This document shows positions 5,797-13,966 of a DNA stretch of 18,754 bases, piece by piece (position 1 is the first letter of the stretch; every line of letters starts with the position of its first letter). This DNA comes from Gammaproteobacteria bacterium (GTDB lineage Bacteria; Pseudomonadota; Gammaproteobacteria; Steroidobacterales; Steroidobacteraceae): positions 1 to 18,754 of the forward strand of contig JASHTN010000377.1 in NCBI GenBank assembly GCA_030040525.1. Reading direction: 5' to 3'. Under the pieces are notes generated by a model. The model was not told the DNA's origin and made no database searches. It was given only the letters and a program-made list of their open reading frames with translations. The translations under genes and the position numbers were made by a program.

Positions 5797-6459
5797 GTGA
5801 GACTGCTGCTCGTCGAGGACGATCCCATGATCGGCGCGGCCATTCGCGCGGGGCTGAAGCGCGACGGCTTCACGATCGACTGGGTGCACGAGGCGGAAAA
5901 CGCGGAGGCGGTGCTGCGCACCGAGCCCTTCGAGCTGCTGCTGCTGGATCTCGGGCTCCCGGGCAAGGACGGCCTGAAGCTCCTGAAGACGCTCCGCGCC
6001 CGCGGCTCGAACCTGCCGGTGCTGATCATCACCGCACGCGATGCGATCGCCGATCGGGTGGCGGGTCTCGACGCCGGTGCGGACGACTATCTCATCAAGC
6101 CTTTCGACCTGGACGAGCTCGCGGCGCGCATCCGCGCGCTGCTGCGCCGCCGGGCGGGTCGCGGCGACCCGCACCTCGAGCATCTGGGGGTGGCGCTCGA
6201 GCCCGCGACCCACCGGGTGATGCAGGACGGGGCCGAGGTCGCACTCTCGCCGCGCGAGTTCGCGCTGCTGCAGCTGCTCATGGAACGGCCGGGCGCGATC
6301 CTGTCGCGCGCTCAGATCGAGGAGCGGCTCTACGGCTGGGGCGAGGAAGTCGAGAGCAACGCCGTCGAGGTGCACATCCACGGCCTGCGGCGCAAGCTCG
6401 GGGCACAGTTCATCCTGACGGTACGCGGCGTCGGCTACCGCCTGAGGCCGCAAGCGTGA
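5797..6459 (+). CDS. OmpR-family response regulator (QseB/TctD-like)
   Basis: The 220-residue product is a two-domain response regulator. The receiver domain (1-115) has acidic residues D8 and D9 in LLLVEDDP, the phosphoacceptor D51 in LLLLDLGLPGKDG, T79 in LIITARD and K101 in YLIKPFDLDEL. The C-terminal winged helix (about 125-220) has SPREFALLQLLMERPGAILS and ends VRGVGYRLRP, the standard OmpR/PhoB type. The frame extends upstream through the region antisense to rsmG, but the GTG at 5797 is chosen because the receiver domain begins immediately there. Its ribosome binding site is weak (GCGGA). The histidine kinase gene starts 10 bases downstream, so they form one operon. The overall sequence is closest to the QseB/PmrA/TctD branch; the signal is unknown. 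It is divergent from rsmG with a 48-base gap. Confidence 0.93.
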   Translation: MRLLLVEDDPMIGAAIRAGLKRDGFTIDWVHEAENAEAVLRTEPFELLLLDLGLPGKDGLKLLKTLRARGSNLPVLIITARDAIADRVAGLDAGADDYLIKPFDLDELAARIRALLRRRAGRGDPHLEHLGVALEPATHRVMQDGAEVALSPREFALLQLLMERPGAILSRAQIEERLYGWGEEVESNAVEVHIHGLRRKLGAQFILTVRGVGYRLRPQA

Positions 6460-6469
6460 GGCCGCGCCG

Positions 6470-7789
6470 GTGAGATCGCTGCGCGCGGGGCTGCTCGCCT
6501 GGCTGCTCGGCGGCGTCGTGTGCGTCGGAGCTGCGGGCGGGTGGATCGTGTACCGCAACGCGCTCGCCGAGGCCGACACGTTCTTCGACTACCACCTGCG
6601 CCAGACCGCGCTCATCCTGCGCGATCAGCCGGTCGAGTATCTGCTGCTGCCGCAGATCCCGCCGGCGGATGCCTCGTACGATTTCGTGGTGCAGGTGTGG
6701 TCGCTCGACGGCGTGCGCGTCTACCTGTCGCGTCCGCACGCCGTGTTGCCGCAGATCACGACGCTCGGCTTTGCCACCGTCGGCACCAGCGAGGGCCGCT
6801 GGCGCGTGTACGGCGTGCAGGCCCTCACCCGCGTCATCCAGGTGGCGCAGCCGATGAGCGTGCGCGAGCAGCGTGCGGTCGAGCTCGCGCTGCAGACACT
6901 CAAGCCCTTCGCGCTGCTGCTGCCGGGGCTGGCGCTGGTCATCTGGCTCGCGGTCGGCCATGCGCTCAAGCCGCTGCAGCGGGTGACCACCCTGGTGCAG
7001 GCGCGCGGGGTCGACTCCCTCGATCCGCTGTCCGGCGAGCGTCTGCCCGAGGAAGTGCAGCCGCTGGTCGGCGCGTTGAATGAGCTGCTCGGGCGGCTGA
7101 ATGCCGCGCTGGCGCGCGAGCGCGCTTTCATGGCGGACGCGGCGCACGAGCTGCGCACGCCGCTCACGGCGCTGCATCTGCAGCTGAGCACGCTGGCGCG
7201 CGCCAGCGGCGAGAGCGAGCGCGCCGCAGCCATGGGCCAGCTGTCGGAAGGCGTGGCGCGTGCCATCCGCCTGATCGAGCAGATGCTGGCGTTCGCGCGT
7301 CAGGAGCCACGCGCGGCTGCGGCGCGCGCGCCGCTGGCGCTCGATGTGCTCGCGCGCGAGACCGTCGCCGAGCTCGTGCCGCTCGCCGACGCGCATTGCA
7401 TCGATCTGGGGCTCACCGGCGCGCAGCCGGTCACCGTGCTCGGCGACGGCGAGGCGCTGCGCACCCTGGTGCGCAATCTCGTCGACAACGCCGTGCGCTA
7501 TACCCAGGCCGGCGGCCGCGTCGACGTGTCGGTGGCGGAGGTGGGCGCCCCGGGCGCACGGCAGGCGCTGCTCACGGTGACCGACGACGGCCCGGGTATT
7601 CCGGCGGCGGACCGCGAGCGGGTGTTCGACCGCTTCTACCGCCGTGCCGGCACCACGCCCCCGGGCAGCGGGCTCGGCCTCGCGATCGTCAAAGGCGTAG
7701 CGCAGGCGCACGGCGCGAGCGTTGCGCTCGCCGACGCCCCTGGTGGCCGCGGGCTTAGCGTGAGCGTGGAGTTTCCGCCGGCGGAGTGA
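6470..7789 (+). CDS. Membrane sensor histidine kinase (QseC/TctE-like)
   Basis: The 439-residue kinase has a transmembrane helix at about 6-29 and a periplasmic sensor of roughly 115 residues. A second helix (about 147-164) and a short linker/HAMP-like region follow. The dimerisation domain has the phospho-histidine H226 in DAAHELRTPLTALHLQ. The ATPase domain has an N-box around RNLVDNAVRY (335-344), G1 DDGPGIP (372-378), an F-box-like ERVFDRFYR and G2 GSGLGLAIVKG (399-409). All residues needed for kinase activity are present. The GTG start at 6470 lies 10 bases after the regulator's stop. The pair would sense an extracytoplasmic signal and phosphorylate D51 of the partner. The ligand cannot be inferred; no transporter gene is adjacent as in classical tct loci. 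It converges with the S9 peptidase gene, 19 bases apart, and no obvious terminator lies between them. Confidence 0.94.
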   Translation: MRSLRAGLLAWLLGGVVCVGAAGGWIVYRNALAEADTFFDYHLRQTALILRDQPVEYLLLPQIPPADASYDFVVQVWSLDGVRVYLSRPHAVLPQITTLGFATVGTSEGRWRVYGVQALTRVIQVAQPMSVREQRAVELALQTLKPFALLLPGLALVIWLAVGHALKPLQRVTTLVQARGVDSLDPLSGERLPEEVQPLVGALNELLGRLNAALARERAFMADAAHELRTPLTALHLQLSTLARASGESERAAAMGQLSEGVARAIRLIEQMLAFARQEPRAAAARAPLALDVLARETVAELVPLADAHCIDLGLTGAQPVTVLGDGEALRTLVRNLVDNAVRYTQAGGRVDVSVAEVGAPGARQALLTVTDDGPGIPAADRERVFDRFYRRAGTTPPGSGLGLAIVKGVAQAHGASVALADAPGGRGLSVSVEFPPAE

Positions 7790-7808
7790 ACCAGCCGCGC
7801 ACGAGACC

Positions 7809-9794
7809 TCAGTGCGCCAGCTTCTCGAGAAACGTCGCCTCGGTTTCGAGCAAGGCGTCGCGATCAGTCTTTCGCCGGAAGCCGTGTCCCTCGTCCTTCG
7901 CGGTCAGGTACCACACCTCGCCGCCGCCGGAGCGCACCCGCCACACCAGCTGGTCCGACTGGGAGGCGGGCACGCGCGGGTCGTTCAGTCCCGCGACCAC
8001 CAGCAGCGGCTTCTTGATGCGGCCGGCGTTGGTCAGCGGGGAGATCCGGTCGAGGAAAGCGCGCATGTGCGGATCGCGCTCGTCGCCGTATTCCGCGCGC
8101 CGCAGGTCGCGCCGGTAGGGGGCGGTATTGGCGAGGAAGGTGACGAAGTCGCTGATGCCGGCGACGTCGATGCCACCGCTCAGGCGCTCGCCGTAGGTCA
8201 CGAGCGAGGCGAGCGCCATGTAGCCGCCGTAGGAGCTGCCCATGACGGCCACGTGCTCGCGGTCGAAGGCGGTCTGCACCCCGAGCCACACCAGAAGCGA
8301 GCCGACGTCGCGCACCGCATCCTCGCGCAGCTCGCCATTGTCGAGGGCGAGGAAGCCCTTGCCGTAGCCGGAGGAGCCGCGCACGTTGGGGGCGATCACG
8401 GCGTAGCCGAGCTCGTTGACGAGAAACTCCACGAACGGCTCCCAGCCGGGCCGGAACTGCGCCTCGGGCCCGCCGTGAATCAGCACCACCACCGGACAGG
8501 GACCGGCGGCAGTCGGCGGCCGGTAGAGATAAGCCGAGAGCATGCGCTGGTGGCCGGCGACGCGGTCCCAGGTGGGAAAGCGCACCAGCTCGGGGCTGAC
8601 CCGCTCGCGCGTCTCGATCGGGCCCGCCTCGCTCTGCGTCCAGCGCTCGAGCTTGTCGTGCCTGATGTCGTAGACGTACACGTCGCGCGGCGCCTGCGCG
8701 CTCTCCACCGCGAAGGCCATGCGGTCGCCGCTGCGGTCGAAACGCAGTCCTGAGATCACCCCTTCGGGAACCCCGGCCGGCGAGGTCTCGATGCGGCTCG
8801 CGATGTCCTCCAGCACCAGGTGGCTGCGGCCGTCCTCGTTCAGCACGTAGGCGAGGTAGCGCCCGTCGGGGCTCAGGTCGAATTCCTCGACGTCCCAGCC
8901 CGCAGCGTCGGGGGTCAGGTGCCGTGTCTCGTGAGTGGCCAGGTCCTTGTACAGCACCTGTGTGAACTCGCCTGCCTCGTCCGAGAGCTCGTAGATGCCG
9001 TGTCCGTCAGGGGAGAACTTCGCGGTGCGAATGCCGGCCTTGGAGCCCTTCGGGTCCACGGGCGTGAGCACGCCGCTCCCAACGTCCGCGACGTAGAGAT
9101 CGCTCTCGCTCACCGACACGTAGCGCTCAACCAGCAGCTTCGCGTCGTCCGCCGACCAGTCGAGCGGGTACCAGCTGTCGGTCCTCGAGTCGGTCTTGCC
9201 GCCACCGACCAGCAGCTGCGGGGCGGTGTGCGCGGCGACATCGGCGGTGTAGACGTCGAAGCTCTCGCCGTCGCGGTCATTGCCGAAGAAGGCGACGCGG
9301 CGGCTGTCGTGTGCCCATACGGGGCTGCCGTGCACGAACTTGCCGCTGGTGAGCTGCCGCACGGTGCCGTCGGCAGCCCGGTAATAGAGCTCGGCGTCCT
9401 CATCGCCGGCCTGGTCCTTGAGAAAGACGAAGCCGCCGCCGGCCGGCGCGGCGCGTGCGACCGTCACCGGGTCCGCGTAGAAGGTGAGCTGCTCGCGCAC
9501 CCCCAGCGCCGCCGCAACCCGGTGCAGCTGCTCGGTGGCCCCGAAGCGCGTCGCGATCAGCACGCTGCCGTCGGGCAGCCAGTCGAGAAAGCTCGCGCTG
9601 CGTGACTCGAGGTAGCGCGACAGGCGCGCCGCGAGCGCCGCGTCCCGCGGCGGAATGTTGTCGAACACCAGAGCGCCGCTCTCGCGATGCAGCGGCGCGG
9701 GCGCCGCCGTCACGGCAGCGGCCGTCGCGAGCAGCACCGCGGCGCTGCCCGCAGCCAACTTAAGCCGCGGACCTGCACGCAACGATCGGGTCAT
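7809..9794 (-). CDS. Exported S9-family serine peptidase (prolyl oligopeptidase / acylaminoacyl-peptidase type)
   Basis: The 661-residue protein begins with a signal peptide (Arg/Lys at 3-12, hydrophobic 13-29, cleavage probable near AVTAA-PAP), so it acts in the periplasm or outside. The middle is a beta-propeller with WD40-like PD40 motifs such as DWLPDGSVLIA (71-81), SPVWAHDSRRVAFF (157-170), KFSPDGHGIYEL (259-270) and DLSPDGRYLAYV (306-317). The C-terminal alpha/beta hydrolase domain has the oxyanion segment VVVLIHGGPE. Its catalytic triad is S521 in GSSYGGY, D605 in AGLNDPRVP and H637 in DEGHGF. Family members release dipeptides or acylated residues from short peptides; the propeller restricts substrate size. 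The ATG at 9794 fits the signal peptide and has TAGG just upstream. It is divergent from the MBL-hydrolase gene and appears to be a single-gene transcript. Confidence 0.93.
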   Translation of the reverse strand: MTRSLRAGPRLKLAAGSAAVLLATAAAVTAAPAPLHRESGALVFDNIPPRDAALAARLSRYLESRSASFLDWLPDGSVLIATRFGATEQLHRVAAALGVREQLTFYADPVTVARAAPAGGGFVFLKDQAGDEDAELYYRAADGTVRQLTSGKFVHGSPVWAHDSRRVAFFGNDRDGESFDVYTADVAAHTAPQLLVGGGKTDSRTDSWYPLDWSADDAKLLVERYVSVSESDLYVADVGSGVLTPVDPKGSKAGIRTAKFSPDGHGIYELSDEAGEFTQVLYKDLATHETRHLTPDAAGWDVEEFDLSPDGRYLAYVLNEDGRSHLVLEDIASRIETSPAGVPEGVISGLRFDRSGDRMAFAVESAQAPRDVYVYDIRHDKLERWTQSEAGPIETRERVSPELVRFPTWDRVAGHQRMLSAYLYRPPTAAGPCPVVVLIHGGPEAQFRPGWEPFVEFLVNELGYAVIAPNVRGSSGYGKGFLALDNGELREDAVRDVGSLLVWLGVQTAFDREHVAVMGSSYGGYMALASLVTYGERLSGGIDVAGISDFVTFLANTAPYRRDLRRAEYGDERDPHMRAFLDRISPLTNAGRIKKPLLVVAGLNDPRVPASQSDQLVWRVRSGGGEVWYLTAKDEGHGFRRKTDRDALLETEATFLEKLAH

Positions 9795-9860
9795 GTGCCT
9801 AAACTAGCGTACTTCGTTAGGATGTGTACATGCGTCTCCCCTGAGCAGCAGGCGGTACGC
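9795..9860. promoter_or_regulatory. Divergent promoter region between S9 peptidase and MBL-hydrolase genes
   Basis: This 66-base gap separates two divergent starts. It holds a partial dyad, CCTAA at 9798-9802 and TTAGG at 9817-9821, with inner AG/CT matches. The minus-strand copy (TTAGG read toward the peptidase) probably serves as that gene's ribosome binding site. Reading rightward, GCAGGCGG at 9848-9855 is the likely ribosome binding site for the GTG at 9861. No clear -35/-10 pair was assigned. Confidence 0.4.
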
Positions 9861-10826
9861 GTGAATGCTCGCGTGAAACCCACTCTGCACCGCCACCCGC
9901 ACGGCATCACCGCGGTCGACGCCGAGTACCTGTACCGCGGCCACGCCGCCGCGCACCTCATCGTGGACGAAGGCCGCGCCGCCTTCGTCGACGTCGGCAC
10001 CAACGCCTCGGTGCCGTACCTGCTGGCTGCGCTCGCCGAGCTCGACATCCCCCGCGAGGCGGTCGACTACCTGCTGCTGACGCACGTGCACCTGGATCAC
10101 GCCGGCGGTGCCGGCACACTGCTGCGCGCGCTCCCCAACGCGCGCGCCGTGCTGCATCCGCGCGGCGCACCCCACCTGATCGATCCGACGCGCCTGATCG
10201 CGGGCGCCAGGCGAGTGTACGGTGCGGAGCGCTTTGCGCAGCTCTACGGCGAGCTCACGCCCGTCGCGCCCGAGCGCGTGCGCGTGGTCGCGGACGGCGA
10301 GCGGCTCACCTTGGGGAAACGCACCCTCGAGCTGCTGCATGCCCCGGGGCATGCCCTGCACCATTACGTCATCGTCGATGCCGCGCACGCCAGCATCTTC
10401 AGCGGCGACACCTTCGGCATCTCCTACGGCGCGCTCGATACGGCGCAGGGCGCCTTCATCAGCCCCTCCACGGTGCCGACGCAGTTCGACCCCGAGCAGC
10501 ACCTGAAGTCGATCGACCGCATGCTCGCGTTGCGGCCCGAGTCGATCTTTCTCATGCACTTCAGTCGCGTGACCGGCATCCCGCGCCTGGCAAAGCTCCT
10601 CAAGGAGCAGATCCGCGAGTTCGTGCGCTTCACGCGCGCTCACGCGCACGACTTGGAACCCGCCCGCGGCATCCGCGCCGCCATGCTCGCCCTGTGGCTG
10701 CAGCTCGCGCGCGAGCAGGGCTGCCGCCTCACGGATGCCGGGATCGAGCAGGCCCTGGCAGGCGACCTCGAGCTCAACACCCAGGGCCTGCTCGCCTGGC
10801 TCGAGCGCACGCACAGCACCCCATGA
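9861..10826 (+). CDS. MBL-fold metallo-hydrolase
   Basis: The 321-residue protein belongs to the metallo-beta-lactamase fold, a two-zinc hydrolase scaffold. Metal ligands are visible: H75, H77, D79 and H80 in LLLTHVHLDHAGG, H164 in LLHAPGHALHH, D183 in IFSGDTFGI and H233 in IFLMHFSRVTG. All seven residues of the binuclear site are present, so it is probably active. The arrangement resembles glyoxalase II/thioesterase-like MBL proteins, but the substrate cannot be named. Family resemblance begins around LHRHPHGITAVD, so the GTG at 9861 is preferred; an ATG at 9822 would add 13 residues but has its only purine tract immediately adjacent. The stop is 10 bases ahead of acuI, so the two are probably co-transcribed. 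That suggests a role linked to acyl-CoA or acyl-thioester metabolism (inference). Confidence 0.87.
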   Translation: MNARVKPTLHRHPHGITAVDAEYLYRGHAAAHLIVDEGRAAFVDVGTNASVPYLLAALAELDIPREAVDYLLLTHVHLDHAGGAGTLLRALPNARAVLHPRGAPHLIDPTRLIAGARRVYGAERFAQLYGELTPVAPERVRVVADGERLTLGKRTLELLHAPGHALHHYVIVDAAHASIFSGDTFGISYGALDTAQGAFISPSTVPTQFDPEQHLKSIDRMLALRPESIFLMHFSRVTGIPRLAKLLKEQIREFVRFTRAHAHDLEPARGIRAAMLALWLQLAREQGCRLTDAGIEQALAGDLELNTQGLLAWLERTHSTP

Positions 10827-10836
10827 GGCGAAGCTC

Positions 10837-11838
10837 ATGAGCCTCCCCACACAGCCCTTCCGGGCCTTTCGCATTCATTCCGAGAGCGGGCGTATCCAGG
10901 CGCGCTTCGAGAAGCTGACGCTCGCGGACCTTTCCCCGGGCGAGGTCGTGATCCGCGTCGCCTTCTCCGGCATCAACTACAAGGACGCGCTCGCGGCCAC
11001 CGGAGCCGGCCGCATCCTGCGCCGCTATCCGCTCGTCGGCGGCATCGACCTCGCCGGTACCGTCGAGTCCTCGAGCGACGCTCGCTACAGCCCGGGAGAC
11101 CCTGTGCTGGTCACCGGCTGCTCGCTCTCGGAGACGCACGACGGCGGTTACGCCGAGCTGGCGCGCGTCCCGGGCGACTGGGTGATTCCGATCCCGCAGG
11201 GCCTGGACGCCCGCAGCGCCATGGGGCTCGGCACCGCGGGATTCACCGCGGCGCTCGCCATCCACCGCATGGAGCACAACGGCCAGACCCCGGCGCGCGG
11301 ACCGATCGCGGTCACCGGCGCCACGGGGGGCGTCGGCAGCTTCGCCATCGATATGCTGGCCGGGCGCGGTTACCGGGTGCTCGCTGTGAGCGGCAAGGCG
11401 GAAGCCTCGGACTACCTGCGCCAGCTCGGCGCCTCCGAGATCCTCGCCCGCGGCGAGCTCGACCTCGGCACCCGGCCGCTCGAGACCGCGCGCTTCGCCG
11501 GCGCCATCGACAACGTGGGCGGGGAGCTGCTCGCCGGGCTCACGCGCACGGTCGATTTCTGGGGCAACATCGCCAGCATCGGGCTGGCCGGGGGCGCCGA
11601 GCTCGAGACGAGCGTGATGCCCTTCATCCTGCGGGGCATCAACCTGCTCGGCATCAACTCGTCGGCGACGCGGCGCGACTGGCGGCTGGCGGTGTGGCAG
11701 CGCATCGCGACCGACCTCAAGCCCCGGCATCTGGACCGGATCGTGACGCGCACGATTGGCCTCGATGAGCTGCCGGCGGCATTCCCTGCCTACCTCGAGG
11801 GCCAGGTGACGGGACGCACGCTGGTGCGCGTCGCCTGA
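10837..11838 (+). CDS. acuI: AcuI/YhdH-type acrylyl-CoA reductase (zinc-free MDR family)
   Basis: The 333-residue oxidoreductase is of the quinone-oxidoreductase-like medium-chain dehydrogenase/reductase superfamily. It contains FSGINYKDALAATGAGRI (43-60), the YhdH/AcuI signature NYKD, and YPLVGGIDLAGTVESS (64-79). The nucleotide-binding VTGATGGVGSFAIDMLA is at 159-175. The family's FILRGINLLGINS occurs near residue 268. AcuI enzymes reduce acryloyl-CoA to propionyl-CoA with NADPH, both in acrylate/DMSP breakdown and for detoxification. The ATG at 10837 has GAGG 8 bases upstream, overlapping the stop of the MBL gene, and the family begins here. The gene lies 79 bases ahead of prpBCD, which would consume its product, strengthening the assignment. 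A generic quinone or enoyl reductase remains possible. Confidence 0.9.
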   Translation: MSLPTQPFRAFRIHSESGRIQARFEKLTLADLSPGEVVIRVAFSGINYKDALAATGAGRILRRYPLVGGIDLAGTVESSSDARYSPGDPVLVTGCSLSETHDGGYAELARVPGDWVIPIPQGLDARSAMGLGTAGFTAALAIHRMEHNGQTPARGPIAVTGATGGVGSFAIDMLAGRGYRVLAVSGKAEASDYLRQLGASEILARGELDLGTRPLETARFAGAIDNVGGELLAGLTRTVDFWGNIASIGLAGGAELETSVMPFILRGINLLGINSSATRRDWRLAVWQRIATDLKPRHLDRIVTRTIGLDELPAAFPAYLEGQVTGRTLVRVA

Positions 11839-11880
11839 GGCGCAGAGGCGCCCGCAGCCCGCCCACCCTACCGGCGAGTA

Positions 11881-11917
11881 AGGTTCGTATAGAATCACCT
11901 CCCCCGCGAGGTTCGTC
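11881..11917 (+). promoter_or_regulatory. Possible prpBCD promoter and ribosome binding site
   Basis: In the 79-base gap before prpB, TATAGAAT (11888-11895) resembles a -10 element, but no clear -35 precedes it. The 8-base sequence AGGTTCGT occurs twice (11881-11888 and 11909-11916), flanking the -10, and could be a regulator site. The second copy includes GAGG (11908-11911), the ribosome binding site six bases before the ATG at 11918. Confidence 0.42.
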
Positions 11918-12808
11918 ATGTCCGAACAGTCAGTCACTCCCGGCGCGCGGCTGCGGGCCGCACTCGACGCGGAGCGTCCCCTGCAGGTGGTCGGGACGAT
12001 CGACGCCTACGCGGCGCTGCTGGCCGAGGCTGCGGGCTTCCGCGCGCTGTACCTGTCCGGCGCCGGAGTCGCCAACGCCTCCTTCGGCCTGCCGGATCTC
12101 GGCATCACCACACTCAACGACGTCTGCGAGGACGTGCGCCGCATCACCGCGCGCTCAGCGCTGCCGCTGCTGGTCGATGCCGACACCGGCTTCGGCAGCG
12201 CCTTCAACATCGCCCGTACCTGCCGCGAGCTGACCCGCTGCGGCGCCGCAGGCATGCACCTCGAGGATCAGGTCTCGGCCAAGCGCTGCGGTCACCGTCC
12301 CGGCAAGGCGCTGGTGCCGGCCGCCGAGATGATCGACCGCATCCGCGCGGCGGTCGATGCGCGCCTCGACACGCAGTTCGTCATCATGGCGCGCACGGAC
12401 GCGCACGCGGTCGAAGGCCAGGCCGCAGCGCTCGAGCGCGCCGCACGCTACGTGGAGGCGGGCGCCGACATGATCTTCGCCGAGGCCCTGACGACGCTCG
12501 ATGAGTACCGCCAGTTCGCCGCCCGCGTGCCGGTGCCGGTGCTCGCCAACCTCACGGAATTCGGCCGCACCCCGCTCTTCACGCTCGCCGAGCTCGGCGC
12601 CACCGGGGTGCGGCTCGTGCTCTACCCGCTGTCGGCGTTCCGCGCCGCGGCCAAGGCCGAGGCTCTGGTGTACGAGGCGATCCGCCGGCACGGCACGCAG
12701 CAGAGCGTGGTGCCCGCGATGCAGACGCGCGCGGAGCTCTATGAGGTGCTCGGCTACACTGCCTACGAGCGCAAGCTCGATGAGCTGTTCGGCAAGGGAC
12801 CCTCATGA
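11918..12808 (+). CDS. prpB: 2-Methylisocitrate lyase PrpB
   Basis: PrpB cleaves 2-methylisocitrate to pyruvate and succinate, the last step of the methylcitrate cycle. The 296-residue length is normal. The isocitrate lyase/PEP mutase superfamily signature is clear: YLSGAGVANASFGLPDLGI in two parts (45-54 and 55-63) and the metal-binding LLVDADTGFGSAFNIAR (84-100, D87 and D89). MHLEDQVSAKRCGHRPGK (113-130) carries the catalytic KRCGH, with C124 matching the active-site cysteine. VIMARTDA and LTEFGRTP also fit the family. SGAG replaces the SGGG of enterobacterial PrpB, a mild change. The ATG at 11918 has a good ribosome binding site, and the stop overlaps prpC by four bases. Control by PrpR or a GntR-type protein is common, but no such regulator is in the window. 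Confidence 0.96.
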   Translation: MSEQSVTPGARLRAALDAERPLQVVGTIDAYAALLAEAAGFRALYLSGAGVANASFGLPDLGITTLNDVCEDVRRITARSALPLLVDADTGFGSAFNIARTCRELTRCGAAGMHLEDQVSAKRCGHRPGKALVPAAEMIDRIRAAVDARLDTQFVIMARTDAHAVEGQAAALERAARYVEAGADMIFAEALTTLDEYRQFAARVPVPVLANLTEFGRTPLFTLAELGATGVRLVLYPLSAFRAAAKAEALVYEAIRRHGTQQSVVPAMQTRAELYEVLGYTAYERKLDELFGKGPS

Positions 12809-13959
12809 GCGAGACCGGAACGACGACGTTCAAACCCAAGAAGTCGGTGGCGCTCTCGGGCGTCGTGGCCGGCAACACCGCGCTGTGCACCGTCGGACGC
12901 ACCGGCAACGATCTGCATTACCGCGGCTACGACATCCTCGAGATCGCGACCGCGAGCGAGTTCGAGGAGATCGCCTATCTCCTGATCCATGGCAAGCTGC
13001 CGAACCGGGCGGAGCTCGCCGGCTACAAGACGCACCTCAGGTCGCTGCGGGGACTGCCGGCCGCGGTCCGCACCGTGCTCGAGGCGCTGCCGGCGGCGTC
13101 TCATCCGATGGACGTGCTGCGCAGCGGCGTCTCGGTGCTCGGCTGCGTGCTGCCGGAGAAGGACGACCACAGCGAGGGCGGCGCGCGCGAGATCGCCGAC
13201 CGGCTGGTCGCTTCCCTCGGCTCCATGCTCACCTACTGGTATCACTTCAGTCACTCGGGCGTGCGCATCCAGACCGAGACCGACGACGATTCGGTGGGCG
13301 GGCACTTTCTGCACCTGCTGCACGGCAGCCGCCCGCCGGCGGAGTGGGTGCGTGCCATGCACACCTCGCTGATCCTGTACGCCGAGCACGAGTTCAACGC
13401 CTCGACTTTTGCCGCGCGCGTCATTGCCGGCACCGGCTCGGACCTGTACTCCTGCATCAGCGGCGCGATCGGCGCGCTGCGCGGACCGAAGCACGGCGGC
13501 GCCAACGAGGCGGCGTACGAGATTCAGGAGCGCTACGCAAGCCCCGCCGACGCCGAGGCCGACATCCGTGCGCGCGTCGCGCGCAAGGAAGTCATCATCG
13601 GCTTCGGCCACCCCGTCTACACCGTCGCCGATCCGCGCAACCAGGTGATCAAGGAGGTGGCGCGCCGGCTCGCGCAGCAGGCGGGCGAGCTGCCGAGGTT
13701 CGCCGTCGCCGAGCGCATCGAGTCGGTGATGCGCGACGCGAAGAACATGTTCGCCAATCTCGACTGGTTCTCGGCGATCTCGTACCACATGATGGGCGTG
13801 CCGACCGAGATGTTCACGCCGCTGTTCGTCATCGCGCGCACCACCGGCTGGTCGGCGCACGTGATCGAGCAACGCGCCGACGGCAAGATCATCCGGCCGA
13901 ACGCCAACTATGTAGGTCCCGAGAACCTGAAGTTCGTGCCGCTGGACGAGCGCAGCTAG
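12805..13959 (+). CDS. prpC: 2-Methylcitrate synthase PrpC
   Basis: PrpC condenses propionyl-CoA with oxaloacetate to make 2-methylcitrate. The 384-residue protein is of short citrate-synthase type. Active-site residues are visible: H195 in ILYAEHEFNAST, H230 in LRGPKHGGANE, H269 in IIGFGHPVYT and D320 in FANLDWFSA. The N-terminal KKSVALSGVVAGNTALCTVG and LHYRGYDILE are typical of PrpC rather than the hexameric GltA enzymes, and the operon position confirms the choice. It may also have side activity with acetyl-CoA. The start ATG at 12805 overlaps the prpB stop (ATGA), indicating translational coupling. It is followed 7 bases later by prpD. Confidence 0.96.
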   Translation: MSETGTTTFKPKKSVALSGVVAGNTALCTVGRTGNDLHYRGYDILEIATASEFEEIAYLLIHGKLPNRAELAGYKTHLRSLRGLPAAVRTVLEALPAASHPMDVLRSGVSVLGCVLPEKDDHSEGGAREIADRLVASLGSMLTYWYHFSHSGVRIQTETDDDSVGGHFLHLLHGSRPPAEWVRAMHTSLILYAEHEFNASTFAARVIAGTGSDLYSCISGAIGALRGPKHGGANEAAYEIQERYASPADAEADIRARVARKEVIIGFGHPVYTVADPRNQVIKEVARRLAQQAGELPRFAVAERIESVMRDAKNMFANLDWFSAISYHMMGVPTEMFTPLFVIARTTGWSAHVIEQRADGKIIRPNANYVGPENLKFVPLDERS

Positions 13960-13966
13960 TCAAGCC

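Noticed and set aside
11832..11850. Hairpin CGCC-TGA-GGCG at the acuI stop as a terminator
   Set aside because: It is a 4-bp stem without a T-run in GC-rich sequence where such matches are frequent.
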